The notes: generated from the letters alone by a model not told the origin. DNA of 64,000 bases from Paenibacillus sp. FSL R5-0766 (GCF_037971845.1 NZ_CP150227.1:2914001-2978000), one strand, 5' to 3'. Numbered from the stretch's first letter, positions 42,601 to 47,308 are shown. Translations and numbers: made by a program.

Positions 42601-43679
42601 TGCTTGACGAGCTTCCCGCATATATGATACCTGCATTCTTTGTTGTGATGGATCAGCTCCCATTGACGGTGAACGGAAAAGTGGACTTGAAGGCATTGCC
42701 TGAGCCTGAGGGTAGTGTGACAGCTCTGCAATCCTACACACCACCGGAAACGGAACTGGAACGACACATGACAGATATTTGGGAGGACGTTCTTCCAGTG
42801 AAGCCGATTAGCATACATGCAAATCTGTTTGAACTGGGTGCGAATTCGTTAAATGTGATGTCTTTTGTATCCCGATTGTACAGTCTGTTGAATTTTAGAA
42901 TTCCGTTTAAGGATATTTTTGAAAAACCGACCATTGCTGATCTGGCGGCCTTTGTTGAGAAAGCCAAAGATCTGCTGGAGGACTACACCGAAGATTGCAT
43001 GCAGCTAACCCGGACAAGCGAGAATAATCGGATCGTTTTCTGTTTTCCTCCCGCTGCTTCCATGGGGATTGCCTACATGACACTTGCTCAGCATCTGGAC
43101 TCGTTCGGAGTTTACAGCTTTAATTTCATCACTTCAGAAGATCGGATTGCTCGTTACGCTCAAATGATGATTGATATTCAAAAGGAGGGCCCATTCACGC
43201 TGATGGGTTACTCCTCGGGTGGAGTGCTGGCCTTCGATGTAGCCAAAGAGCTTAACCGCAGAGGATATGAAGTGCGTGACCTGATTATACTGGACTCAAA
43301 ATACCGAACAGAAGTGGAAGAGCATCGTCTGACTGAAGAAGAAATCAGGCAGGAGATTCAGCAAAAGTTCAACATGAGTCAATATCAGGACCTTGAGAAA
43401 TTGGCGAATGACTATTTGCTGGAGCTGATTACGAAGTCTTACCTGTATGTTCATGAAGCCATAACCTTTGGTACGATTGATGGTAACATCAGTTATGTGA
43501 CTTCAGGACTTTTGGATGCCAATGCTTCGATTGCATTGTGGGCCCAATCCACCACAGGACAATTCAGACAAGTGAAAGGTTACGGCAAACATATGGAGAT
43601 GATTGACAAAAATTATCCGGAGATTGTGAAACAGAATGCAACGCTCATCAACGAACTCTTGCTGACAAGCACTAAATAA
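24447..43679 (+). CDS. bacC: Bacitracin synthetase 3-like NRPS (modules 8-12, TE)
   Basis: This 6410-residue protein has the order C-A-T / C-A-T-E / C-A-T / C-A-T-E / C-A-T-TE, matching BacC. Pocket codes predict Ile8, an aromatic residue at 9, Thr10, Asp11 and Asn12; E domains make residues 9 and 11 D. Thr10 differs from the His of bacitracin. There is no separate N-terminal docking domain: the first C domain begins within about 9 residues (KIYPLSPMQKGMLF). The terminal thioesterase has GYSSGG (nucleophile Ser codon 43212-43214) and the later LILDS segment. By analogy it releases the peptide by joining Asn12 to the Lys6 side chain. The last carrier domain reads LGANSL rather than LGGxS. A terminator follows at once. 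Confidence 0.95.
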   Translation: MKAKVEKIYPLSPMQKGMLFHALQNPSEDAYFEQTVLDIRGEIDPEILEQSFNQLLERHEILRASVHTKLEEPVHVVLARRTIGFTFHDLRGRSDDEVAALMQDFMEKDRAKGFNLSKDNLLRIALVCNGEQHFQMIWTFHHMILDGWSMGILFNELLDIYADRSNGLPSKMADTRPYSNYMKWLQQQEQESGLGYWEHYLSGYSEKTGLPSINRSTSEMSFSRREKKIEFSQALTTKIKEMAQKHAVTLHTVIQAIWGFLLAKYNDNEDAVFGTVVSGRDAAVDGIENMVGLFINTIPTRVTFCGEQPFVELMKKIQSDALNSQAYQYLSLAEVQARTELKHDLLDHVVVFENYALDTRKMAERSNLGFEINEITGEERTNYPFTMAAGLGEKLTLLLIYDEHVYEPALMDQIEMHMKAIIHQITSDERIHIQDITLVLNDELPILEQHSMGVVTNYPQWKTISQLFDEQVQKTPHATALIMDDVHITYRELQEKADQMASRLYEFGLPKQAVVGLLADRSIEMIAGILGILKAGAAYLPMDPGWPEERISHMLQDSRAAVLLTQPEWISQAPLNFPMLPLYVDYMDHMPAVMEMAAATQVMEVKPDKESRMDDLAYMIYTSGSTGLPKGVMISHANVIRVVCETDYIDICPEDRILQLSNYAFDGSVFDIFGALLNGASLVLLKQDTVLDTQALAEVIVREKVTVSFMTTALFNLLVDREPECLRGFRKILFGGERASVAQARKGLDILGADRLIHVYGPTESTVFATAYPIRSIEAAVTNLPIGKPIANTSVWVMDRYQNPVPAGIPGELCISGDGLSLGYLNNKELTDSRFVPHPLLEGTRMYRTGDRVRRLPNGDIEFLERLDHQVKLRGYRIELGEIEHVLLEHEGIREGVVVTRKDAADQDILIAYLKADPALTITGIRTYVSERLPDYMVPSYFILLNELPLTGNGKVDRRALPEPAECIEHLKHDQYEAPSTVLENRICTIWKEILGVQIAGVHDHFFESGGHSLKATALTSRIHKEIQVMVPIRQLFLAPTIRGIANYIESAAKEDYLSIQPAESKPYYALSSAQRRLHMLHQISDTGTSYNMPAVMRVSGKLDVARFEEAFRQLVQRHESFRTSFVIVDGEPVQRIHSHVPFAVEHIEPGSRSLEETLSDRIRPFELGKAPLMRIELVKISEQEHVVVMDMHHIIADGVSTGVLVQEFHELYAGKSLPELKLQYKDYSEWQKDWFNSEGLKTQETYWLNRFEGEIPVLQLPTDWPRPQVYSFKGNRVRFVCDEQLTHELHQLARDHEATLYMVLLAAYTTLLSRYSGQDDIVVGSPIAGRKHADLQQVIGMFVNTLAMRNYPVAERSFNDFLGEVKENALQAYENQDYPLDELINKLHVSRDRSRNALVDTMFVLQNLELERAYGQQWGDLHVEPYETELPIAKFDLTLAAVEQNGQLEFELEYCSDLFSLQTVENMGNHFIQLLKGILSNPQGKLGEFEVVSEEEKQTLQYVYNDNTCSYPLHQRVYEWIEQNALRTPDQVAVVHNGRSMSYHELNEAADLLAARLRQRGVTREMVVGIMMDRSVEMIAGILGIMKSGGAYLPLDPSTPVERIRYMLRDSGARLIVTQNHWSDRLRAADSECVTLILDEAALKDWNAAASLLIPSVADSATMTTNPDDLAYIIYTSGSTGMPKGVQVEQCALTNFCCGYIDALQLTERDRVANYLQMTFDASISEIFPALMSGATLHIIPTELRLDVSRLNEYLSEYGITAATFSSKVCESFVELPNSSLRLLVSGGEQLKLHALPNYRLINAYGPTENTVVTTLHEVDSIDGVIPIGKPFTNTRIFILNDHLQFCPTGVTGEMYITGQSLARGYLNNPELTAEKFVDNPHEPGGKMYRTGDLVRWLPGGNLQFMGRTDQQVKIRGYRIELGEIEQQLLKHPVIRETAVLAHQDPQGNGALCAYVVAEGEAVWTAATVRDWLEAELPDYMIPAYVVQLDQLPLTSHGKLDRKALPEPDHHLPAGPETEAPRNEVERLLVEVWRDVLNMEELGINHQFFVSGGDSIKALQIGSRLARAGLRMEVRDLFAYPKIRDLSPYVKWDQRERRSQEPVEGEVRLTPIQQWFFANNTTERNHFTQSFMLHRAAGFKPDVLEQVLDRLLEHHDALRMRYEIQPDGSIRQFNRPVHTGERMYTLHRFDTRGWDEPERQVYEAATRVQQACNLEEGKLVQVGWFEAEDGDHLLLAIHHLVVDGVSWRILLEDLEVLYQQAERGEALDAGEKTDSYQHFAEAVQDYANSPQAAKERAYWSRLAAEGAGLNLGEREEAAGPDRFADSHTVQNTLSAEVTRHLLRESNRAYQTEINDLLLSALYLSVRKLTGELKLKVNLEGHGREDVLEGIDLSRTVGWFTTLYPVLLEGEAEDELSTTIKRVKEGLRKVPHKGFSYGALKYVARMPELQAERPASISFNYLGEMDGGMIGEAMFRESRFSTGQTIGGHIARNNPIELNTFVSGGKLHLNVTANQTAVDMPLVSRFAETFLKQLTEIVDHCLCQRETTYTPSDYGDPSLALEELDLIKSACPGVIIERIYPLTNMQQGMLFHAMEDETSTAYFQQTVMEIRGEVNPDYLQSSFNELMNRHEALRASFMHHDLEEPRQVIMQNLTIEFEFQDWTALEAHHSAAQLETFTQQDKARSFRLDTQPLMRAALFRTTDESYTLVWSHHHILLDGWCLGIILSELFQIYKAKLENKAHNLKEPKRYHHYIEWLIRQDKDEAQAYWRRYLENYDTQSSVPGLLLTEHDVPYLRKEQTISLGQELTRQLNEIGARNGVTLNTVIQCIWGLVLARYNDTEDVIFGTVVSGREAPVEGIEEMIGLFINTIPVRIGYQHQKHFGDVLQAVQKQAVESQRFNYLNLAEVQALSDLNKELMDHVFVFENYALDHGAVQQSSTGVGFEITGLHAEEQSNYGFLISATPGDSLTLVITYDGNKYDSSIIERMDQHFRSVAEQVTSADHHQLADIQLVGGQECEVLLNSFNNSDADYPRNMTIHELFQQQVRRTPDRIAVRDEHRHMTYMELNERSNQLARTLFSLTGGTEQFIGIMADRSVDMIVGIMAVLKAGAAYIPVDPTYPDDRISYMLEDSGIRLLVVSEKGMDRGLHRGLCVVLEEENSYHLDAGNLEISVQSHDLAYVIYTSGTTGNPKGTLIEHKNVVRLLINDRNRFNFSENDVWTMFHSFCFDFSVWEMYGALLYGGTLLIVPHLVAQQPGEFLQLLIREKVTILNQTPSYFYRLMHEEAKRPRKELSLRKVIFGGEALSPSLLTAWHKRYPSTKLINMYGITETTVHVTYKEITLSDMQMGRSNIGQPIPTLRAYILNQYRQLQPVGCAGELYVAGEGLARGYLNRSSLTEERFVEDPFYPGEKMYRSGDLARWRADGNMEYLGRMDHQVKIRGYRIELGEIEHQLLQLYIVKDAFVVARADEEHTQFICAYITLNEAADDAVTQQIRQQLSLQLPDYMMPAYIVKMDQLPLTSNGKVDRKALPAPEAGMSALGGYEAPGSRVEAELLALWHQLLNNDRIGVNHNFFEVGGHSLKASALVSRVHKAFGVAIPLRQVFATPTVRALSKWIDSARSSKYVTITKAESKEYYPLSSAQKRLFIMHQLEDSSLAYNMPYAMKISGNLDVRQLERAFQDLIKRHESFRTSFHMVDGQPVQRIDQQVEFRITSLELGDQTLGAWQARFVRPFNLTQAPLLRVELVQMGPAEYSLIMDMHHIIADGASMGVLTRELSALYEGQTLEPLQLQYRDYAEWQALSRTTEVMQAQKDYWLSAYQEEVPLLDLPIDYARPQHRNYEGELFPFELSEGVSQRLSQLAHQEGVTLFMLLLAGYTTLLHRYTGQEDIIVGTPVAGNSQPELENVIGLFINTLALRNRPVGTFTFKEYLNEIKENTLQAYENQDYAFDELVEQLALTRDMSRSALFDTMLVFQNYDSEELAIEGVQFSSLPPSNIRSKFDITLTAMEAEGRIKCVFTYSTELFKPETIERMAGHLTELLDNISNDAALRLQDIQFITSEETKSIMQVSCGQPVQFRTDAALIELFEEQVRKSSGQRAVVSGENELSYEELNRRANQLARSLRSRGAAPNSVIAVSMNPSVDLIISMLAVLKTGAIYLPIDPEQTVNRTNVILNDSQAILVLTDHPLSKELSFSGDVCQVNDSSIESFDYTDLSLPISPEQQVYMIYTSGSTGTPKGVMVRNRNIVNYTQWFIREAGVSAADRTMLMSSSAFDLGYTGVFSSLLQGGELHVPSKEDYTNPARILQIMAQQRITFIKLTPSLFNLLLHDAAFAEWQPVLRLVVLGGEKTNTTDVEKYLQEFPNSRIMNHYGPTETTIGVVFHNISSVNVRSFIDHPVIGRPIDNTVVYVLDKHNHLVPRGVFGEICVSGEAVSSGYFNQVEMTREKFVEDPFQPGQIMYKTGDLARWTHDDELELAGRKDNQVKVRGYRIELDEIKKQMLLLEGVREAVIVPGANQERATVLCAYFTANRSIPLDEIRVHLGVELPEYMIPTHFMQLDTLPLTGNGKLDVRALPEPDASMGGEMVYEPPRNEAESLLVSIWEEVLGFKPIGINHHFFASGGDSIKALQIISRLSRAGKKLTMKELFANPQIKLLGRYVREDSHVDRMKQRVTGPVDLTPIQKSYFLQHQRTGMNHFNQSLMLYREEGFNPEIVRQIMEGLMMHHDVLRMSYREEQGKVVQTHLDYEAGLFQLDVQDMNALDEQELYTRVQQAASKIQESIEIFEGPLVRAVIFRTDQGDHLVIVIHHMLIDGVSWKILLEDLAIGYQQLLEGQDLSFYPVTDSYPYYAAFLSDYAKGGRLAKERAYWIKTDQEEAGFLPRNEVHLSEYRYGDNRMSSVSLDREMTTQLLRETNQAYYTEINDILLAALALSIKECAGASKVKVTMEGHGRELMGDELDISRTVGWFTSKYPVCIHLGNEEGLGTTIKEVKEQLRRVPAKGIGYGILKYMTTELPKLKEQTPLLLFNYLGQMDQDINSGLFRSSWLPAGNSVGDDVIRANPMEVIAYVAEGQLMINITYNHKLFDNSIVENFATSYQKMLQLIIEHCAQQQQAEKTPSDYGDPYVTLQNLKVITQKFGPERIEKIYPLANMQRGMLYHALENRGDRVYFEQLIMNIRGNLDIDRFQESLNLLMQRHEMLRASIEYQVTEEPRNIICQNRGAAFVYRDLRGLPEQDRDTRVLSIAMEDKRKGFDLGKDTLVRFELLQTNEEQYSLIWSNHHILLDGWARGIILAELVHLYECKRTGKNIQLHEPVPYSEYVEWLQALNKDEAISYWKNVLGGYENKVQLPAGISRSLNDGVTPQEHQFRISRQLTKQMNDLANRNHVTFYTVMQCVWGIMLAKYNDTSDVVFGTVVSGREAQVSGIENMVGLFINTIPARIQWDEGHTFKQLVGDMQALSIEGSQHHHLGLAEIASLSSLKRDLIDHIMVFENYSVDSSLVEQGANDIGFVIEDVHSQEQTNYGFNLIAIPGEELVIKFAYDSGKYDESLMKVMENHMLTLLKRIVTDENMRVDDIQIMTKQEQIILLDQYNDTGSAYPKGKTMHQLVSEQVLKTPEHVAVALGSDVLTYRHLEIKSNQLARHLKAIGVGYNSMVGIMVERSPEMIVGILAIMKAGGAYVPIDPEYPAERIAFILEDSGSSIILEREEGHTVSGRTSVAIDADYSHYSAEPLEQHAGPEDVAYVIYTSGSTGKPKGTMIPHSGLINYIFWAKDVYLQNRELDFALYSSFAFDLTITSIFTPLVTGNKIVVYPTSGDEPVILNVFRDRQAGVVKLTPSHLNLIKDMDNTRSSIKCLIVGGEDLKSELAREVYESFGGKVQIFNEYGPTETVVGCMIHPYNPETDTRISVPIGKPAANVQLYVLNKHQQLLPAGSPGELYIGGDGVSRGYFGRPELTMQKFVPNPFKEGTILYRTGDLVQWLPNGDMEFLGRIDHQVKIRGYRIEPGEIEHRLLQQPEVKDAIVTSRQDDSQQSYLCAYIVPVDLSKKMDIVQLKQGLLDELPAYMIPAFFVVMDQLPLTVNGKVDLKALPEPEGSVTALQSYTPPETELERHMTDIWEDVLPVKPISIHANLFELGANSLNVMSFVSRLYSLLNFRIPFKDIFEKPTIADLAAFVEKAKDLLEDYTEDCMQLTRTSENNRIVFCFPPAASMGIAYMTLAQHLDSFGVYSFNFITSEDRIARYAQMMIDIQKEGPFTLMGYSSGGVLAFDVAKELNRRGYEVRDLIILDSKYRTEVEEHRLTEEEIRQEIQQKFNMSQYQDLEKLANDYLLELITKSYLYVHEAITFGTIDGNISYVTSGLLDANASIALWAQSTTGQFRQVKGYGKHMEMIDKNYPEIVKQNATLINELLLTSTK
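27630..32140 (+). other. Module 9: C-A(Phe/Tyr)-T-E
   Basis: The C domain has HHIIADG. The pocket D-A-S-T-V-G-A-V-V-K is an aromatic-type code. Ser at the third position, as in one known Tyr code, leaves Phe against Tyr open; bacitracin has D-Phe9. The E domain has HHLVVDG and RTVGWFT. The second half shares the near-identical block with module 7. Confidence 0.75.
30072..31802 (+). repeat. 1731-bp A(C-term)-T-E block, copy in module 9
   Basis: Ungapped partner of 22275-24005 and in the same reading frame. Flanking sequence diverges on both sides within a few codons. The equal length and lack of indels point to recent duplication or gene conversion between the two synthetase genes. Confidence 0.95.
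32150..35300 (+). other. Module 10: C-A(Thr)-T
   Basis: The D-to-L type C domain has HHILLDG. The pocket D-F-W-N-I-G-M-V-H-K is identical to the textbook threonine code (FDFSVWE, VTILNQTP, VIFGGE, INMYGITETTVH). The carrier motif is VGGHSL and no E domain follows. Bacitracin has His at this position. Confidence 0.88.
35320..39830 (+). other. Module 11: C-A(Asp)-T-E
   Basis: The C domain has HHIIADG. The pocket D-L-T-K-V-G-H-I-G-K is a classic Asp code. The A8 core reads RIELDEIK rather than RIELGEIE. The carrier motif is SGGDSI. The E domain has HHMLIDG and RTVGWFT. This predicts D-Asp11 as in bacitracin. Confidence 0.85.
39840..43679 (+). other. Module 12: C-A(Asn)-T-TE
   Basis: The D-to-L C domain has HHILLDG. 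The pocket D-L-T-K-I-G-E-V-G-K is a classic Asn code. The carrier motif is LGANSL (about 42829), with Ala in place of the second Gly. The thioesterase (about 43000-43679) has the GxSxG elbow at 43206-43220. Confidence 0.85.
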
Positions 43680-43685
43680 TATTTC

Positions 43686-43727
43686 AAGGTTGGCGTTTCG
43701 TGAGTCAGAAACGCCAACCTTTTTTTT
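43686..43727 (+). terminator. Strong intrinsic terminator after bacC
   Basis: A perfect 14-bp stem (43686-43699 with 43708-43721) encloses an 8-nt loop and runs into eight T residues. It ends only 18 bp before the bacR start codon, leaving no room for a promoter between them. Confidence 0.9.
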
Positions 43728-43745
43728 AGAAAGAAGGTTGAAATC

Positions 43746-44453
43746 ATGCAAAATATTCGTGTACTCATTGCGGATGACGATAAGGAGATTCGAGACCTGA
43801 TCCGAAAATACCTGGAGCGGGAGATGTACACCGTAGATACTGCCGCAGATGGTGAACAAGCGCTGCAGCTGTTTCAACAGCACAAATATAATATGGTCAT
43901 TCTTGACCTGATGATGCCTCAGATGGACGGTATGGAGGCTTGTCGAAGAATTCGCAGTATCAGTAATGTACCCATCATGATGGTGACAGCCAAAGACCAC
44001 GAAACAGATAAAATTATAGGTCTTGGCATCGGTGCAGATGATTACATTACCAAACCATTTAGCATTCATGAACTGGTTGCTAGAATTAAGGCACTCATGC
44101 GTAGATTTATGGTTCTTGGGACGGAGGTTCCTGACCATAGTGAGGTCATTCGCTTCAAAGGATTGATGATGAATTTGAAAACATACACAGTTGATGTCCA
44201 GGGAAAAGAGACCGATCTGACTGGCAAAGAAACAGAATTGCTCAAATTTATGATGTCCAATCCTGGCCAGGTGTTCACCAAAGCCCAATTATTCAGGAAT
44301 GTATGGGATAATGGGTATTTGGATGATGACAATACCGTCATGGTACATATCCGAAAGCTACGAATGAAGATTGAATCCGATCCTTCGAATCCACAGTTTA
44401 TAAAAACCGTTTGGGGTATCGGTTATAAATTTGTAGGTGAACGGGATGAATAG
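43746..44453 (+). CDS. bacR: OmpR-family response regulator BacR
   Basis: This 235-residue protein has a receiver domain with the acidic cluster DDD10-12, the phospho-acceptor Asp54 (VILDLMMP) and the conserved Lys in ITKPF. It is followed by a winged-helix DNA-binding domain (about 135-230, ending VHIRKLRMKIE..VWGIGYKF). AGAAGG lies about 8 nt before the ATG. The gene overlaps the kinase gene by 8 bp. Position between the synthetases and the exporter matches bacR of B. licheniformis, where the system responds to bacitracin and controls the bcr transporter. Likely targets here are the TAAG repeats upstream of bcrA. Confidence 0.9.
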   Translation: MQNIRVLIADDDKEIRDLIRKYLEREMYTVDTAADGEQALQLFQQHKYNMVILDLMMPQMDGMEACRRIRSISNVPIMMVTAKDHETDKIIGLGIGADDYITKPFSIHELVARIKALMRRFMVLGTEVPDHSEVIRFKGLMMNLKTYTVDVQGKETDLTGKETELLKFMMSNPGQVFTKAQLFRNVWDNGYLDDDNTVMVHIRKLRMKIESDPSNPQFIKTVWGIGYKFVGERDE

Positions 44454-45486
44454 AGATGCCATCTTGATTTTATCCGGTCTACAGTTGATCATCGGAGCTG
44501 GGGCACTTGCTCTGGAATACTACACGAGCTTGACGCATGGTTCACGAATGTGGTTGTTTGCAGCGTTTGTTTTCACCAGCATCTGCGTACTCGTTAATCA
44601 ATATCAGATTCGAAGCAAGCAGCAATCGATTGCTTCTGAACTGCATCGGGCGGTCAATGGAGAAGGAAAAAGAAGAATATTAAGCAAAGGGAATGTACTG
44701 CTGGATGAGATCGTTTTTGCAGCAAATGACCTGATGGAGCAGCTTGAAAGCGTAAATATCGAGGCCCAGCGCTCTCAGGCAGTAAGAAAGAGTCTGCTTT
44801 CCAGCATTTCTCATGATATTCGCACACCTCTAACTTCGATGATTGGTTATGTGGATGCGCTCAAGGATGACATTGCTTCGACAGAAGAAGAGAGAAGAGA
44901 CTATATGGATATTTTGTCGCGAAAATCGAAGGACTTGAAAAAAATGATAGATGAGATGTTCACCATGGCCAAACTGGATGCAGACGAGATGCCCATGCAG
45001 GCTGAGCCGTTGGATCTGGCCGAATTGACCAGGGAGATTTTGATTGAATTTATACCCAGTCTCAAAAAAGCAGAGATGGATCTAAAAATTCAGATCCCGG
45101 ATTATCCTTGTTTCGTTATGGCAGACAGGCTGAGTATCAATCGCCTCATCAGTAATCTGATTCAAAATTCTATCCAGTATGGACATGAAGGGGGCGTTCT
45201 GGGAATTGAGATAACATGTTATCATCTTAATTTCCAATTAACCGTATGGGATCAGGGACCAGGGATATCAGAGAAAGAGCTAAATCTGGTGTTTGAACGT
45301 ATGTATCGCAGTGACCACTCACGTAGCCCTGTCTTTGGGGCAAGCGGGCTTGGGCTTTCAATTGCCCGGACATTGGCTGAGAAAAATGAGGGGTATTTGC
45401 AGGCAGAGAGCAAACCTGGCGTGAAAACATCCTTTATATTCACAATCCCCAAGTATAAGCGGCTGTCAAAGTCACAGCACAATTAA
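44446..45486 (+). CDS. bacS: Short-sensor histidine kinase BacS
   Basis: This 346-residue kinase has two N-terminal membrane helices joined by only a few external residues (LTHGSR), the intramembrane-sensing layout of kinases that watch peptide-antibiotic transporters. The phospho-acceptor is His123 (SISHDIRTPLTSM). The ATPase domain has NLIQNSIQYG, DQGPGIS and GASGLGLSIA. ATG 44446 is preferred because AGGTGA lies 5 nt upstream; a GTG three codons earlier is possible. The ATGAATAG overlap with bacR indicates translational coupling. Confidence 0.9.
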   Translation: MNRDAILILSGLQLIIGAGALALEYYTSLTHGSRMWLFAAFVFTSICVLVNQYQIRSKQQSIASELHRAVNGEGKRRILSKGNVLLDEIVFAANDLMEQLESVNIEAQRSQAVRKSLLSSISHDIRTPLTSMIGYVDALKDDIASTEEERRDYMDILSRKSKDLKKMIDEMFTMAKLDADEMPMQAEPLDLAELTREILIEFIPSLKKAEMDLKIQIPDYPCFVMADRLSINRLISNLIQNSIQYGHEGGVLGIEITCYHLNFQLTVWDQGPGISEKELNLVFERMYRSDHSRSPVFGASGLGLSIARTLAEKNEGYLQAESKPGVKTSFIFTIPKYKRLSKSQHN

Positions 45487-45536
45487 GAGATAGTTAAGAT
45501 TTGGATAAGCGCTATTTAAAATCTGAAACCTAGAAT
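45483..45536 (+). promoter_or_regulatory. Candidate BacR-controlled promoter of bcrAB
   Basis: TTAAGA occurs at 45483-45488 and 45494-45499, and the core TAAG recurs at 45506-45509, giving three repeats with an exact 11-bp period (TAAG at 45484, 45495 and 45506). A TAGAAT -10 candidate lies at 45531-45536 with no good -35; the repeats end where the -35 would be. This is the usual layout for activation by an OmpR-family regulator. Confidence 0.5.
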
Positions 45537-45572
45537 GAAATTATCAGTTCTTGGAAGGAAGGTGCGCTAGAC

Positions 45573-46490
45573 GTGAGTGTAATTATCAAAACAACAAATC
45601 TTACCAAACAATACGGGACTCAAAAATCAGTTAATTCACTGAACATGACCGTTCAACAAGGTGGGATATACGGCTTTCTTGGACGCAACGGGGCAGGGAA
45701 AACGACGACAATCCGTATGCTGCTCGGTCTAATCAAACCAACGCATGGTGAGATTGAGATATTTGGAGAGAACCTATTTACCAATCAAAAAGAAATATTA
45801 AGAAGAACCGGCTCGATTGTAGAAGTACCCGGGTTTTATGAGAACCTGACTGCCCGCGAAAATTTATCCATCAACGCTCGAATTATGGGGATATACAAAA
45901 AGAATGCAATTGAGGACTCGCTCGAAATCGTAGGTCTGCAAAATGAAACCAAAAAATTGGTTGGCAAATATTCTTTGGGAATGAAACAAAGGTTAGGCAT
46001 TGCCCGAGCCCTGTTGCACTATCCAGAATTACTGATTCTTGATGAACCTACCAATGGACTTGATCCGATTGGGATCAAAGAAATTCGCAGGCTGATTAAA
46101 AATTTGGCCACGGAGAGAAATATTACCATCTTGATCTCAAGCCATATTTTATCGGAAATTGAACAACTGGTTGATTACATGGGCATTATTCATGAAGGGA
46201 ACCTGCTGGAGGAAATTTCATTTGAGCAGCTTCGGAAAAGGAACCGTAAATACACCGAATTTCAAGTTTCAGATGATAATAAGGCTGCGGTCATTCTCGA
46301 CGGTTTGGATCAGGCTGAATATGAAATTCATGATGAACGCAATATCCGGGTGTATTCCCATTTGGGACAACAAGGTAAGTTAAACAGAATCTTTATGGAG
46401 AATGACATCAATGTAACCAAAATTATGGTGAGTGAGGATCGTTTGGAAGATTATTTCACCAAGCTGGTTGGAGGTGGAACCATTGGTTAA
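45573..46490 (+). CDS. bcrA: ABC transporter ATPase BcrA (bacitracin export/immunity)
   Basis: This 305-residue ATPase has Walker A GRNGAGKT (residues 37-44), signature YSLGMKQR, Walker B LLILDEPTNGLD and the switch His in SSHILSE, followed by the C-terminal extension usual in drug-export ATPases of this group. Length and context match BcrA of B. licheniformis. The start is GTG 45573 with GGAAGGAAGG about 8-10 nt upstream. It energizes the BcrB permease and protects the producer. The 3' end overlaps bcrB by 8 bp. Confidence 0.9.
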   Translation: MSVIIKTTNLTKQYGTQKSVNSLNMTVQQGGIYGFLGRNGAGKTTTIRMLLGLIKPTHGEIEIFGENLFTNQKEILRRTGSIVEVPGFYENLTARENLSINARIMGIYKKNAIEDSLEIVGLQNETKKLVGKYSLGMKQRLGIARALLHYPELLILDEPTNGLDPIGIKEIRRLIKNLATERNITILISSHILSEIEQLVDYMGIIHEGNLLEEISFEQLRKRNRKYTEFQVSDDNKAAVILDGLDQAEYEIHDERNIRVYSHLGQQGKLNRIFMENDINVTKIMVSEDRLEDYFTKLVGGGTIG

Positions 46491-47220
46491 TTTGCTTTAC
46501 ACTGAACTTCTCAAGCTGAAACGCTCCAAAATGTTTCTGCTTAGTATCATCGGAGCGGCCGTTGCCCCTTTGATGGTAGCTGCTGCCATGTTTGTACAAA
46601 TGAAAACAAAGGAGCCTTATCTTGTCGCACAATTCAGTGTGCTTATGTCCAACACAAGCATATATGCTGTACTGGTCATTGGAGTTCCGTTGTATGGTGT
46701 CATTACCGCTTATCTGTATAACAGGGAATATGCGGAGGATACAATGAAGAATCTGCTGACCATTCCGGTTTCCAGAGTCGCTCTGCTAATGTCCAAATGG
46801 ATTATGTTGCTGGGATGGATTATGTTGCTTACATTATCAGCGTGGGCGCTGGCGATCATTTTTGGTTCACTGGGTCAATTTGCAGGTCTTACTCCACAGT
46901 TTGTGCTTAACTCGCTCAGCAATTATGTAGTGGCAGGACTGCTGTTGTTTCTGTTGTCCACCCCGATCATTCTGATTACGCTCGTATTAAAAAGTTTTGT
47001 GCCAGCGATTATCGTAACCATTATTATTACACTGGTGAATGTGATGCTGGCTACAAGTGAACATCGCGGACTATTTCCATGGACCGCAGCACTGGATATC
47101 GCGAATGGAACACTGGAAGCCAAATATCCTCCAGAGTATTCTTATATTTCGATCGCTGCGACGTTCATCATCTGTCTTGGACTGGCCATTGGTTATTTTA
47201 AGAAAATAGATATTCATTAG
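46483..47220 (+). CDS. bcrB: ABC-2 type permease BcrB
   Basis: This 245-residue membrane protein has about six hydrophobic helices and an N-terminal LLYTELLKLKRSK segment typical of ABC-2 export permeases. TTG 46483 is chosen as start because GGAGGTGG (46470-46477) precedes it by about 6 nt; the open frame extends further upstream but inside bcrA. The overlap with bcrA implies coupled translation. The partner phosphatase gene bcrC is not found downstream. Confidence 0.85.
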   Translation: MVNLLYTELLKLKRSKMFLLSIIGAAVAPLMVAAAMFVQMKTKEPYLVAQFSVLMSNTSIYAVLVIGVPLYGVITAYLYNREYAEDTMKNLLTIPVSRVALLMSKWIMLLGWIMLLTLSAWALAIIFGSLGQFAGLTPQFVLNSLSNYVVAGLLLFLLSTPIILITLVLKSFVPAIIVTIIITLVNVMLATSEHRGLFPWTAALDIANGTLEAKYPPEYSYISIAATFIICLGLAIGYFKKIDIH

Positions 47221-47308
47221 ATCTTGTCTTCAAACTTATCCAAACCTTCTCCGAAACATACAAAATCCTAATCAAGTCGGTCGCATATGACTGCGAAAAA
47301 CATAATGG

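Noticed and set aside
43503..44288. Antisense open frame of 261 codons over bacR
   Set aside because: The plus strand encodes a full response regulator; the reverse frame shows no domain or ribosome binding site.
45500..47244. TTTGGATAAG before bcrA and its inverse CTTATCCAAA after bcrB as ends of a mobile unit
   Set aside because: Ten bases only, no transposase and no target duplication; the first copy is part of the TAAG repeats.
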